Of a stretch of DNA of 44,443 nucleotides, positions 16,690 through 25,405 are shown in pieces. The stretch comes from Oscillospiraceae bacterium. GTDB taxonomy: Bacteria; Bacillota; Clostridia; Oscillospirales; Ruminococcaceae. Numbering within the stretch: position 1 is the first letter of the stretch; each line of letters begins with the position of its first letter. The notes under the pieces were generated by a model. That model was given only the letters and a program-made list of their open reading frames with translations. It was not told the origin of the DNA and did not search any database. The translations under genes were made by a program, and so were the position numbers. Location: positions 1 through 44,443 of the forward strand of contig JAEEIA010000038.1 in assembly GCA_016281125.1 (NCBI GenBank), read 5' to 3'.

Positions 16690-17145
16690 ATGGAAGAAAT
16701 CATCATGCGCCCGGTCGGATATGTCCGGAATCACGTACAGGAGAAAAAGGATACCGCATGGGGTGCGGATATCTCCGTCATTGCGCTGGAGGATGCGTAT
16801 ACATCCGGGCTGAACGGTCTTGCGGATTTCTCCCATGCGGTCATTCTGTTTTATCTGGATCAAGCTGAATTCAATCCGGAAACGCATCTGCTGCGGAGGC
16901 CGCAGAACCGTGACGATATGCCGGAGGTCGGCATTTTTTCGCAGCGGTGCAAAGACCGTCCGAATCGGATCGGCATGACTGCCGTTGAGATCGTTTCCGT
17001 TTCGGAGCATATGCTCACTGTTAAAGGTCTTGATGCCGTTGACGGCACGCCCGTTCTCGACATCAAGCCTTATTATCCCGCCTATGACAAAAGAGATGCG
17101 GCAGTTCCGGAATGGACAGAACGCCTGATGTCGCATTACTTTTGA
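16690..17145 (+). CDS. trmO: TrmO-family tRNA methyltransferase (UPF0066)
   Basis: TrmO (formerly YaeB/VirR) methylates N6 of threonylcarbamoyl-A37 in tRNA using SAM. The 151-residue length fits the single-domain bacterial form. Family features are PVGYVRN at the start, then FSHAVILFYLDQA, the segment GIFSQRCKDRPNRIGMTAVEIVSV (in the middle, with the RP-N-x-IG-[ML]-[ST] hallmark) and LDAVDGTPVLDIKPYYPAYD near the end. The ATG at 16690 has an AGGAG ahead. A SAM-consuming enzyme between the MetH accessory genes and metH fits the operon theme. TrmO specificity is inferred from family only. Confidence 0.85.
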   Translation: MEEIIMRPVGYVRNHVQEKKDTAWGADISVIALEDAYTSGLNGLADFSHAVILFYLDQAEFNPETHLLRRPQNRDDMPEVGIFSQRCKDRPNRIGMTAVEIVSVSEHMLTVKGLDAVDGTPVLDIKPYYPAYDKRDAAVPEWTERLMSHYF

Positions 17146-17192
17146 ACCGATCACTGCTGACAGCCTGATGTACCTGTGGAGGGCCTGAGATT

Positions 17193-19556
17193 ATGGATTT
17201 TCGCACACTGTTACTCAATGAATTTGTCTTTCTGGACGGCGGCATGGGCACCATGCTGCACTTAGCGCCCGGCGAGCTGCCGGAGCGGCTGAATCTCACC
17301 GAGCCGGAGCGCGTCGCAGCCGTCCACAAGGCATATGCCGATGCAGGCTCCCAGATCGTCTACTCGAACACGTTCGGTGCAAACCCGCTGAAGCTGGCAG
17401 GCACGGGCGTGGACGCTGCGGAGAGCATCAAGGCTGCCGTGCAGCTTGCAAGACGGGCGGTCGGAGAAGGCGTCTGTATTGCGCTGGACGTCGGCCCGAC
17501 AGGTCAGCTGCTCCCCCCTGCCGGACAGATGACCTTTGAGGCCGCCTATGACTCCTTCTGCGTAATGTGCAGAGCCGGTGCCGAAGCGGGCGCCGACCTC
17601 ATCGTCATTGAAACGATGAGCGACCTGCTGGAAACCAAGGCTGCGCTGCTCGCCGCAAAGGAAACAACCGATCTGCCCGTGCTCGTGACGATGACCTTCA
17701 CTGAAAACGGCAGAACCTTCACCGGCTGCCCGATCTCTGCGGCGGCCATGACGCTGGAGGGGCTCGGCGCTGCGGCCATCGGCATCAACTGCTCGCTCGG
17801 CCCGCGGGAAATCCTGCCGATGATGCAGGAAATGGCAAAATGGACGAATCTGCCGCTGATTGCCAAGCCGAACGCCGGTCTGCCCGATCCGGTCACGGGA
17901 GAATACTTCCTGACGCCGGAGGATTTTGCAGATTTCATGCCCCAGTTCGCGGACTGCGGCGTGCAGTTCTTCGGCGGCTGCTGCGGCTCCACGCCCGCGT
18001 TTATCGCGGCGGTACGCAGAAAGCTGGAGGGCATCCGCCGTGGACGCCGTGCAGGTCAGCGACCTGCTGCGGTCTGCTCCGGTACGCGCACCGTCCTGCT
18101 GGATATGCCGCGCGTCATCGGTGAACGCATCAACCCGACCGGCAAAAAGCGCATGAAGCAGGCGCTGCTGGACGGCGATATGGACTATCTGCGCGGTGAG
18201 GCCATCACGCAGACGGAAGCCGGTGCGGATATTCTGGACGTCAACGTCGGCACGCCGGGCATCGACGAAGCCGCCGTGCTGCCGCTGGCGGTACAGGCCA
18301 TTATGGAGGTCACGGATCTCCCCTTGCAGCTCGATTCCTCGGATCCTGCCGCACTTGAAGCGGCACTCCGGATCTATCCCGGCAAGCCGATTGTCAACTC
18401 TGTCAACGGCAAAGCGGAGTCCCTTGCAGTCGTGCTGCCGCTCGTGAAGCACTACGGTGCGGCGATTGTCGGCCTGACGCTCGACGAAAACGGCATCCCG
18501 CAGTCCGCGGCAGAGCGCTTTCTGATCGGCAAACGGATTCTTGACCATGCAGTGCGGCTCGGGATTCCGAAGGAAAACGTGTTCCTCGACTGCCTGACAC
18601 TGACCGCCTCAACCGGCGAAAGCGGCCCCTCGGAAACCCTGACCGCCGTGCGCCGCGTTCATGAAGAACTCGGCTTGCAGACGGTGCTCGGCGTTTCCAA
18701 CATCAGCTTCGGTCTGCCGAACCGGCCGCTCATCAACCGCAGCTTCCTCTGCATGGCAATGACAAACGGCCTGACGCTGCCGATCATGAACCCGATGGCA
18801 GAGGGCATGATGGATACCGTCCGCGCCTACCGGATGCTCGCGGGCTTTGACAGAAACTGCGAAAACTTCATTGCCGCATATCAGGATGCGGGATCACCGG
18901 CAGCGGCTGCGCCCGCAAAGAACAATGAGAATCTGACGCTGGAAGGCGCGGTCATTCACGGGCTCCGGCAGGATGCGGCGCGTCTGACGCAGGCCGCGCT
19001 GGAGATGCACGCCCCGCTCGCGGTTGTCAATGATATGCTGATCCCGGCACTGGATGCCGTCGGCGCGGATTACGAGAGCGGCAAGGTCTTTCTGCCGCAG
19101 CTGATCCAGGCGGCGACCGCCGCACAGAGCGCATTCGGCGTCATCAAGCAGCATATGCTCTCGCAGGAGGGCGGCGAGCACGCCGATAAGGGCAAAATCA
19201 TCGTTGCTACCGTGCAGGGCGACGTCCACGACATCGGCAAAAACATTGTCCGGCTGCTGCTGGAAAATTACGGCTATGACGTCATCGACCTCGGCAAGGA
19301 CGTCCCGCCGCAGAAGATCGTCGATGCTGCAATCAGCAATCAGGTCCGGCTGGTCGGGCTTTCCGCGCTGATGACCACAACGGTCGGCGCTATGGAGGAA
19401 ACGATCAAGCTGCTGCATCAGCAGTATCCGGAATGCAGAACGGTCGTCGGCGGCGCGGTGCTGACCGGCGATTACGCCGAGCAGATCGGCGCGGACTGCT
19501 ATGCCAAGGACGCAAAAGCAACCGTCGATTACGCAAAAACCGTGTTCGGAGAATAA
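17193..19556 (+). CDS. metH: Cobalamin-dependent methionine synthase without reactivation domain
   Basis: MetH transfers a methyl group from 5-methyl-THF via cobalamin to homocysteine. The 787 residues hold four domains. The homocysteine-binding barrel (about 1-285) has zinc ligands at C199 (INCS) and C263/C264 (GGCCGST). The pterin-binding barrel (about 305-560) has VIGERINPTGKK, ILDVNVGTPGID and LQLDSSDP. The cobalamin cap (about 585-665) is followed by the Rossmann cobalamin domain, which has the DVHDIG motif at 677-682, where H679 ligates cobalt. The protein ends after the B12 domain, about 350 residues shorter than E. coli MetH, so the AdoMet/reactivation domain is absent. The protein at 15307-15963 can supply it. 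A GGAGGG lies before ATG 17193. Confidence 0.95.
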   Translation: MDFRTLLLNEFVFLDGGMGTMLHLAPGELPERLNLTEPERVAAVHKAYADAGSQIVYSNTFGANPLKLAGTGVDAAESIKAAVQLARRAVGEGVCIALDVGPTGQLLPPAGQMTFEAAYDSFCVMCRAGAEAGADLIVIETMSDLLETKAALLAAKETTDLPVLVTMTFTENGRTFTGCPISAAAMTLEGLGAAAIGINCSLGPREILPMMQEMAKWTNLPLIAKPNAGLPDPVTGEYFLTPEDFADFMPQFADCGVQFFGGCCGSTPAFIAAVRRKLEGIRRGRRAGQRPAAVCSGTRTVLLDMPRVIGERINPTGKKRMKQALLDGDMDYLRGEAITQTEAGADILDVNVGTPGIDEAAVLPLAVQAIMEVTDLPLQLDSSDPAALEAALRIYPGKPIVNSVNGKAESLAVVLPLVKHYGAAIVGLTLDENGIPQSAAERFLIGKRILDHAVRLGIPKENVFLDCLTLTASTGESGPSETLTAVRRVHEELGLQTVLGVSNISFGLPNRPLINRSFLCMAMTNGLTLPIMNPMAEGMMDTVRAYRMLAGFDRNCENFIAAYQDAGSPAAAAPAKNNENLTLEGAVIHGLRQDAARLTQAALEMHAPLAVVNDMLIPALDAVGADYESGKVFLPQLIQAATAAQSAFGVIKQHMLSQEGGEHADKGKIIVATVQGDVHDIGKNIVRLLLENYGYDVIDLGKDVPPQKIVDAAISNQVRLVGLSALMTTTVGAMEETIKLLHQQYPECRTVVGGAVLTGDYAEQIGADCYAKDAKATVDYAKTVFGE

Positions 19557-19557
19557 T

Positions 19558-20352
19558 ATGTTTGAACGTGTAAAGGAACAGACACTGGAAGTACGGAACG
19601 GGAAAATGCTCTGCATCTCGTTCGGAAAAGGCGCACGCCCGCTGGTTTCCATCCCGGGGCTCCGCCTGACGGAAATGAAGGGAACGGGCGCGTTCGCGGC
19701 GCTGTATTACAAGATATTCACGGCGGATTACACCGTATATCTGTTTGACCGGAAGGATCCGCTGCCGGAGCCATGCACAATCCGCGAAATGGCGGAGGAT
19801 GTCGCCGCGGCGATGGAACAGCTCGGCCTGCGGGATGCAGACGTCATCGGCGTTTCGCAGGGCGGCATGATCGCGCAGGAGCTTGCACTCAATCACCCGG
19901 CGCTTGTCCGGAAGCTGGCGCTCGGCGTCACGCTGAGCCGCCCGAATGAAACCGTCAGTGCTGCGGTATCAGGCTGGATCGCCATGGCAGAGCGCGGCGA
20001 AACAGATGCCGTAATCCGCGATTATGCAGAGCGCGCGAGCTCAGAAAAAACACTGCGCCGGAACATCGCATGCCTGCCGCTTGCAGTAAAGCTGCAAAAA
20101 ATGCTCCCGCCGGAGCGCTTTCTCCCGCTGGCAGAGGCATGCCTCAGCTGCAATACCTATGACCGGCTCACGCAGATCCGGTGTCCGGTGCTGGTTCTGG
20201 GCGGTGCGCTGGACAAGGTCGTTTCCGGCGAGGCTTCGCTGGAAATCGCAGAAAAGCTCGGCTGCGAATACCATATCTACCCCGACCAGAGCCACGAGGC
20301 CTATAACGAGGCAAAAGATTTCAACAGGCGGATCTTCGACTTCTTCCGCTGA
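19558..20352 (+). CDS. Alpha/beta-hydrolase fold protein
   Basis: This 264-residue cytoplasmic protein has the hydrolase core. The nucleophile elbow is GVSQGG with serine at about 100, the acid is probably the aspartate in GGALDKVV (about 218), and the histidine lies in DQSHEAYNE (about 245). The oxyanion/early strand PLVSIPGL replaces the usual HG-x-P. The substrate is unknown, and esterase or acyltransferase activity are equally possible. The ATG lies 1 base after the metH stop, and the GGAG ribosome site is inside the end of metH, so it is tightly coupled. A frame upstream of 19558 overlaps metH and is not used. A terminator closes the transcript 14 bases after the stop. Confidence 0.85.
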   Translation: MFERVKEQTLEVRNGKMLCISFGKGARPLVSIPGLRLTEMKGTGAFAALYYKIFTADYTVYLFDRKDPLPEPCTIREMAEDVAAAMEQLGLRDADVIGVSQGGMIAQELALNHPALVRKLALGVTLSRPNETVSAAVSGWIAMAERGETDAVIRDYAERASSEKTLRRNIACLPLAVKLQKMLPPERFLPLAEACLSCNTYDRLTQIRCPVLVLGGALDKVVSGEASLEIAEKLGCEYHIYPDQSHEAYNEAKDFNRRIFDFFR

Positions 20353-20365
20353 CACAGAATACAAA

Positions 20366-20396
20366 AAAGCCTGAGAACACCGCGTTCTCAGGCTTT
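20366..20396. terminator. Bidirectional terminator between the hydrolase and aspartate kinase genes
   Basis: A 13-bp perfect stem AAAGCCTGAGAAC (20366-20378) / GTTCTCAGGCTTT (20384-20396) with a 5-base loop. Converging genes end on both sides. The minus-strand side is followed by T6, the plus side only by TTTCG. Confidence 0.9.
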
Positions 20397-20409
20397 CGTG
20401 TTTCAGGGA

Positions 20410-21783
20410 TTATTCCTCTTCGCCGTCTGCAAGCGTGCTGTTGACAAACATGTCATAGATCCGGCGGACAGCCTCCTCAAAGTCGCCGTCCAGCAGACCG
20501 ATGATGATATTCAGCTCGCTGGAGCCCTGGTCGATCATCTTGACATTGATGCGCGCATGTGCAAGCGCCGCGAAAATTCTTGCTGCCGTACCGCGTGTTC
20601 TGCGCATGCCGCGTCCCACGACGGCCAGCAGGGAAATGCCGTGCTCCAGCTCGCAGACATCCGGCTCCACAGCCTTGCGGATGCGGGAGAGCACCGTCTT
20701 TTCTCTGCCCTTGATCGCATCCTCCGCAAGGATGATCGACATGGTGTCGATGCCCGACGGCATATGCTCAAAGGAGATGCCCATTTCCTCCAGCACGGAG
20801 AGCACCTTGCGGCAGAAGCCGAGCTCGGCGTTCATCATGGCCTTCTGAATGTTGATCGCGCAGAAGCCCTTTTTGCCCGCGATGCCCGTGATCGTGTATC
20901 CGGTCAACGCGTCGGAATCGGCGCTGTCGCCGGCAACAATCAGCGTGCCCGGCGCAGAGGGATCGTTCGTATTGCGAATATTGATCGGGATGCCCGCAGC
21001 GCGGACCGGGAAGATCGCATCCTCATGGAGCACCGTTGCGCCCATGTAGGACAGCTCGCGCAGCTCCTCATAGGTAATCGTATTGATGACGGCCGCATCC
21101 TTGACAATGCGCGGATCAGCGACCAGCACGCCGGAAACGTCCGTCCAGTTTTCGTACATCTCCGCACGGACTGCTCTTGCAACGAGCGAGCCGGTGATAT
21201 CGGAGCCGCCGCGGGAGAACGTGATGATTTCGCCGTTCGGGCCGGAGCCGTAAAAGCCCGGAATGACCGCATTCTGCACATCTGCGAGCTTTTCCCGCAG
21301 GAGCATCATGGTTTCAGTCATGAGCAGATTTCCGCTCTCATTGAAGCAGATCACATCTGCCGCATCAATGAACGGGAATCCGAGATAATCCGCAAGGAGC
21401 AGACCGTTCAGGTATTCGCCGCGGCTTGCAGCAAAATCCCTGGTCGCGCCCTCCTTCAGACGGTAGGCGATGCGGTCGAGCTCATCGGTCGGGTCAAACG
21501 AAAGGCCGAGCGCCTTTGCAATCTCCAGATAGCGGGAGCGGATTCTCTCCAGCGGCTCGGAAAAATCCTTGCCGGTTTCCGCCAGCTTCTGGCAGGTATA
21601 AAGCAGGTCGGTGATCTTGATGTCGTCAGAATAGCGCTTGCCCGGCGCAGACGGCACCACATAGCGGCGGTTCGGATCGGCGGTGACAATCGCCTTCACC
21701 TTTTCAAACTGGCCGGCATCGGCCAGACTGCTGCCGCCGAACTTGACGACCTTGCTGTTCATCAGTATTTCAGACATTTCCAT
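20410..21783 (-). CDS. lysC: Aspartate kinase
   Basis: It phosphorylates L-aspartate, the first step to lysine, threonine and methionine (and diaminopimelate). The 457-residue monofunctional form has a kinase domain with VVKFGGSSLAD (about 12-22), FSRGGSDITGSLVARAV and DPRIVKDAAVI. Two C-terminal ACT regions start near GYTITGIAGKKGFCAINIQKA and contain LLAVVGRGMRRTRGTAARIF, so feedback regulation by an end-product amino acid is likely. Two starts are possible, ATG 21783 and ATG 21777, and AAAGG favours the second slightly by spacing. It is a single-gene transcript with its own promoter, sharing a terminator with the convergent hydrolase gene. Which amino acid inhibits it cannot be told. Confidence 0.92.
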   Translation of the reverse strand: MEMSEILMNSKVVKFGGSSLADAGQFEKVKAIVTADPNRRYVVPSAPGKRYSDDIKITDLLYTCQKLAETGKDFSEPLERIRSRYLEIAKALGLSFDPTDELDRIAYRLKEGATRDFAASRGEYLNGLLLADYLGFPFIDAADVICFNESGNLLMTETMMLLREKLADVQNAVIPGFYGSGPNGEIITFSRGGSDITGSLVARAVRAEMYENWTDVSGVLVADPRIVKDAAVINTITYEELRELSYMGATVLHEDAIFPVRAAGIPINIRNTNDPSAPGTLIVAGDSADSDALTGYTITGIAGKKGFCAINIQKAMMNAELGFCRKVLSVLEEMGISFEHMPSGIDTMSIILAEDAIKGREKTVLSRIRKAVEPDVCELEHGISLLAVVGRGMRRTRGTAARIFAALAHARINVKMIDQGSSELNIIIGLLDGDFEEAVRRIYDMFVNSTLADGEEE

Positions 21784-21815
21784 GCATCCTTTCCGTGAAT
21801 AAACTACCAGATAAT

Positions 21816-21844
21816 AGTATATTCGATTTTCCGGAAAAAATCAA
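21816..21844 (-). promoter_or_regulatory. Promoter of aspartate kinase gene
   Basis: Minus strand: TTGATT (21839-21844), 17-base spacer, TATACT (21816-21821). Unlike most promoters here, it lacks TGn before the -10. The leader is about 25 bases, too short for a lysine riboswitch. Confidence 0.7.
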
Positions 21845-21930
21845 TAGGCGGGATTGACAAAGTTTGCAGCATAAAACTGTACTTTTTGTGCATACGGGTG
21901 TACGTGGTACGCGGACAGGATATGCTGACA

Positions 21931-21966
21931 AAAACGGGACACAGGCCGATCCTCTGTGTCCCGTTT
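21931..21966 (-). terminator. Terminator of the LRR-dockerin gene
   Basis: A 14-bp perfect stem AAAACGGGACACAG (21931-21944) / CTGTGTCCCGTTTT (21953-21966) with a T-run on the minus strand. It lies 17 bases past the stop codon. Confidence 0.9.
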
Positions 21967-21983
21967 TCCGGTATCAGACCAGA

Positions 21984-23519
21984 TTATTTCGTCTTCGGAA
22001 GCAGGGCTTCCCACTGGATATCCTGTCCCGAAACCTCTGCAACGTAATGCCGCATAATAAGCTGTGCGTCGCAGACGGTGATATCCGAATCGCCGTCCAC
22101 ATCCACAGCGGTTCTCTGATATGCACAGAGTCCGTCCGGCAGCTGTGCGATGTTGTACACAGCTGCGCGGAGTGTGCGCTGTGCATCATCCACGCTGACG
22201 CAGCCGTCGCCGTTGATATCACCGGTCTGAAGCTCAGGAATCTCTCCGAGCGATTCAAAGGTGCAGGCATACTTCTCTGCATACTTCTGCGCTTCCGAGC
22301 CTTCGTATCCGACGATCACGCCGTTGAATCTGCCGTTGCGCTCCGTGCTGATTGTATCCGCTGCATCATAGATCCTGCAGTCCGGATTCAGGAATGTGAT
22401 CTTCTGAAGATCGTCGCACATCCAGAATGCCTGCTTGCCGACCTCCGTGACATTAACCGGAACTGTAATCTCCGTCACATGATCGCATTCTGTGAAAGCA
22501 CATTCCGGAATAGATGTCACCATCTCCGGAATCGTCAAATGATCAAACGAAGTGCAGAGGTCAAATGAATAATTACCGAGCTCTCTGAGCCGCTCCGGCA
22601 GTTCAAAATCCGTCAGCGCCAAGCAGCCGAAGAATGCGAAATCGCCGATCGTGTGAACGGAATCCGGCAGATTGATGGAACGCAGCTTGACGCAGGATCT
22701 GAATGCATTGAACGGGATTACATTCAGGCTGTGCGCGTCTTCTGCAAATATTACGGTTTCAAGCAGATCGCAGCCGAGAAATGCGCCCACGCCGATCGTG
22801 CAGATCGTGGACGGGAACGAAATCGTTTCCATCAGTCTGCAACCGCTAAACGCATAATCGCCGATCTCATAAACACCTTCCGGGAGCGTCACGGACAGCA
22901 GCTGCGTACAGCCTTCAAACGCACCGTAGCCGAGACCGGTCACAGTTTCCGGGATTCTGACTGCGGTCATTTCAGAGCAGCAGTAGAATGCCTGACCTGC
23001 AATGTACCGGATGCCGTCCGGAATGACGACCTCGCCGGTGCATGCAAGCACGTCGGCAGAAAGCAGAATATTCTGCTCGACCTTAAATTTCTCTTCCACA
23101 TTGTACGGGTGTTTTTCCAGCCAGGGCGTGCCGGAGAACGCAAACGAACCGATCTTTTCGATGCTCTCCGGCAGCGTGACCGTGCTCAGTGCCACGCATG
23201 AGGTGAATGCATTGTCTTCGATGACGCGGACGCCTTCCGGAATCGTCACAGATGTAATCGGTGCTCCGCGCAGAGCATATGCGCCGATCTGCGTAACGGG
23301 CATTCCGTCAATCTCCGCGGGGATTACCAGCTCCTCCGGCAGATCGTCCGTAAAACCGGTAATCGTGATTTCGCCGTATTCCTGCTCATAGGTCAGGCCT
23401 TGGTACGTGCTGACTTCCTCTGCATAAACGGCAGCCGGTGCGGGTAACGCCGCCACCGTGCAGGTGCCGGTCAGCATCGCTGCACAGAGCAGTGCAGCAG
23501 TGTGTTGTGTGCGCTTCAT
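21984..23519 (-). CDS. Secreted BspA-type leucine-rich-repeat protein with C-terminal dockerin
   Basis: This 511-residue exported protein has a signal peptide (about 1-33, ending AVYAEE). From about 45 to 410 it has BspA/LRR_5-type repeats of roughly 23 residues, of the form IP..V..IG..AF..C..L..V.LPE (for example GAYALRGAPITSVTIPEGV, YGAFEGCTQLLSVTLPEGV, FAFFGCLALTDFELPE). The C-terminus is a dockerin (about 440-500): GDINGDGCVSVDDAQRTL and DVDGDSDITVCDAQLIM. BspA-type repeats typically mediate adhesion. Here the dockerin should tether them to a cohesin. GAGGAGG before ATG 23519 decides the start. dtd lies 71 bases upstream on the same strand with no obvious promoter between, so cotranscription is possible. 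Confidence 0.85.
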   Translation of the reverse strand: MKRTQHTAALLCAAMLTGTCTVAALPAPAAVYAEEVSTYQGLTYEQEYGEITITGFTDDLPEELVIPAEIDGMPVTQIGAYALRGAPITSVTIPEGVRVIEDNAFTSCVALSTVTLPESIEKIGSFAFSGTPWLEKHPYNVEEKFKVEQNILLSADVLACTGEVVIPDGIRYIAGQAFYCCSEMTAVRIPETVTGLGYGAFEGCTQLLSVTLPEGVYEIGDYAFSGCRLMETISFPSTICTIGVGAFLGCDLLETVIFAEDAHSLNVIPFNAFRSCVKLRSINLPDSVHTIGDFAFFGCLALTDFELPERLRELGNYSFDLCTSFDHLTIPEMVTSIPECAFTECDHVTEITVPVNVTEVGKQAFWMCDDLQKITFLNPDCRIYDAADTISTERNGRFNGVIVGYEGSEAQKYAEKYACTFESLGEIPELQTGDINGDGCVSVDDAQRTLRAAVYNIAQLPDGLCAYQRTAVDVDGDSDITVCDAQLIMRHYVAEVSGQDIQWEALLPKTK

Positions 23520-23590
23520 AAAAACTCCTCCTCGTGTTGTCAAATTCATTTTGTGCAATTATGCTGCGGAGGGCTTTCGCAGCGGTATGG

Positions 23591-24058
23591 TCAGGACTGA
23601 CTGCGGGGTTTTCGCAGTTCGTCCGTGTCCAACAGAACGGTAAAGGGGCCGTCGTTCAGAAGTTCGACGTCCATGTGTGCGCCGAATACGCCTGCATCCG
23701 TGTGCGGGATGACGGCACGGCACTGCGCCAGGAACAGCTCATAGAGCCGGTTGGCTTCATCAGGCTTCGCGGCGTGGGAAAAGCTCGGTCTGGTGCCCTT
23801 GCGGCAGTCCGCGCAGAGCGTGAACTGCGAAATCACAAGCAGCGAGCCGCCCACATCCTGAATGCTGCAATTTGTTTTGCCGTCTGCGTCAGAAAACAGA
23901 CGCAGCTTCAGCAGCTTTTCGGTCAGCAGCGTGACCTCAGCTTCGGTATCGGTTTCCGTGACGCCGAGCAGGACGAGAAAGCCCTGCGCGATCGCACCGG
24001 TGACGTTTCCGTCCACCGTCACGGATGCGTGTCTGACACGCTGAATCAATGCGCGCAT
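23591..24058 (-). CDS. dtd: D-aminoacyl-tRNA deacylase
   Basis: Dtd hydrolyses D-amino acids, and glycine from tRNA-Ala, to keep translation homochiral. The 155-residue length is normal. The family start MRALIQRVRHASVTVDG is followed by GFLVLLGV, the catalytic SQFTLCAD motif (about 77-84) and DGPFTVLLDT near the end. The last is the Gly-cisPro loop, with phenylalanine where valine is more usual (GPVT). It lies just upstream of the LRR-dockerin gene on the same strand. The 153 bases before it, up to the flavoprotein gene, hold no clear promoter or terminator. Confidence 0.93.
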   Translation of the reverse strand: MRALIQRVRHASVTVDGNVTGAIAQGFLVLLGVTETDTEAEVTLLTEKLLKLRLFSDADGKTNCSIQDVGGSLLVISQFTLCADCRKGTRPSFSHAAKPDEANRLYELFLAQCRAVIPHTDAGVFGAHMDVELLNDGPFTVLLDTDELRKPRSQS

Positions 24059-24211
24059 AGAATCAATGCTCCTTATTGTTTGGCTGATAATTTTCTGTTT
24101 TCAAGATATAACGGATGCCTTTTTTCTGTTTCCGGGCACAGTCGCCGCGTAATTCATCGAGATGCATTGCGGTCAATTCTCCTGCGATTCATGCAGAGAA
24201 TCAGTATGCCG

Positions 24212-25405
24212 TTATCTTCCGAGCCGGAGGGCCGCACCGCCCGCCCAGCACCATGTCAGATTATAGCCGCCGCAGTCGCCGTCCAGATCGAGCAGCTCAC
24301 CGCAGAAAAACAGGCCTCTGTGCAGCCGCGATTCCAGCGAACCGGTCACGCACTCCCCTGCAACGCCGCCCGCGGTGACCTGTGCCTGCGCAAATTTCGC
24401 TGAGCCCGTCACCGGGAATCGCCAGTCCCGCAGGATGGCAGCCAGCGTTTCCTTTGCAGCATCCGAAAGCGCAGAAGCGGGCTCTGTGCAGCTTCCGCCG
24501 GACTGCTTGATGCAGCATTCCGCGATACGCTTCGGGAGCAGACCGGTCAGCAGGTCGCCGGCCGGGAGATTCCCGCGCAGCGAAAGCAGCCCGTCCAGCA
24601 GCGGCACCGTGTCATGCACCGGAATATCCGGCAGCAGATCCAATGCGATTTCCGCGCGGCTGCCGTATTCCCCGGTCAGGCGGGAGAGATTGAAGATGCA
24701 GATGCCGGAGAGTGCGCCGTCAGTGAACTGCACCTCGCCGGATTCCTGCTTTACGGTTTTGCCGCCGCAGACCGCCTTGGCCGCTGCCCGCACGCGCAGA
24801 CCCTTCATCGCGCGGACGCGCGCCAGATCAGTCGGGACAGGACAGAGCGAGGGGCGCGGCGGAATGACCGTATACCCCATTTTCCGCAGGATCGGATACA
24901 GGCTGCCGTCCGTGCCGCAGTTCGGTGCAGCAGCACCGCCCGCCGCCAGAATCACGGCATCCGCAGAAAAGCGTTCCGCCCCGCAGAGCACCGTCCATGT
25001 TCCGTTCTTCGGAATCAGCCCCGTCACCTGCTTTTCGCAGAGCGTCTGTACGCCGCGCTGCTCCGCCGCAAAGCGCAGCGCATCGAGCACGGAGGCCGCC
25101 GTTCCGCTCATCGGATACATGCGCCCCTCACTGTCGGTTCTGGTATAGAGCCCGAACCGCCGGAAATATGCTTTTGCATCAAACGCTGCAAGAATCTGTT
25201 CCGCCTGCTTCACGCTGCCGTGATAATGAGAAAAATCAAAACCTTCATGTCCCAGATTGCACCGTCCGTTGCCGGTCAGCAGCAGCTTTTTGCCGACGCG
25301 CGGCAGCCGCTCCAGAACCGTCACGGCACAGCCCTGCTCCGCCGCATTGATTGCCGCGGACAGTCCCGCAGCACCGCCGCCAACCACAATCACGCGCCTG
25401 CTCAT
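24212..25405 (-). CDS. HI0933-like FAD-dependent oxidoreductase
   Basis: This 397-residue flavoprotein of the HI0933/YhiN (BaiN-like) family has the FAD dinucleotide motif VVGGGAAGLSAAI (about 6-18), followed by LERLPRVGKKLLLTGNGRCNL, a strong family signature. A central domain follows, and then the C-terminal GELLDLDGDCGGYNLTWCWAGG that closes the FAD site. The reaction is not defined by sequence. The ATG at 25405 overlaps the stop of the upstream membrane protein (ATGA). The frame extends further upstream, but that part is the other gene's sequence. It is translationally coupled to a zinc-ribbon membrane protein, an unusual partnership. Confidence 0.88.
   Translation of the reverse strand: MSRRVIVVGGGAAGLSAAINAAEQGCAVTVLERLPRVGKKLLLTGNGRCNLGHEGFDFSHYHGSVKQAEQILAAFDAKAYFRRFGLYTRTDSEGRMYPMSGTAASVLDALRFAAEQRGVQTLCEKQVTGLIPKNGTWTVLCGAERFSADAVILAAGGAAAPNCGTDGSLYPILRKMGYTVIPPRPSLCPVPTDLARVRAMKGLRVRAAAKAVCGGKTVKQESGEVQFTDGALSGICIFNLSRLTGEYGSRAEIALDLLPDIPVHDTVPLLDGLLSLRGNLPAGDLLTGLLPKRIAECCIKQSGGSCTEPASALSDAAKETLAAILRDWRFPVTGSAKFAQAQVTAGGVAGECVTGSLESRLHRGLFFCGELLDLDGDCGGYNLTWCWAGGAALRLGR

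Noticed and set aside
15271-17154. A 627-codon minus-strand open frame over the metF-trmO region
   Set aside because: It is antisense to four recognisable or well-spaced plus-strand genes, with no start signal or motif.
20398-21798. A 466-codon plus-strand open frame
   Set aside because: It is a mirror of the aspartate kinase gene, whose motifs are unmistakable.
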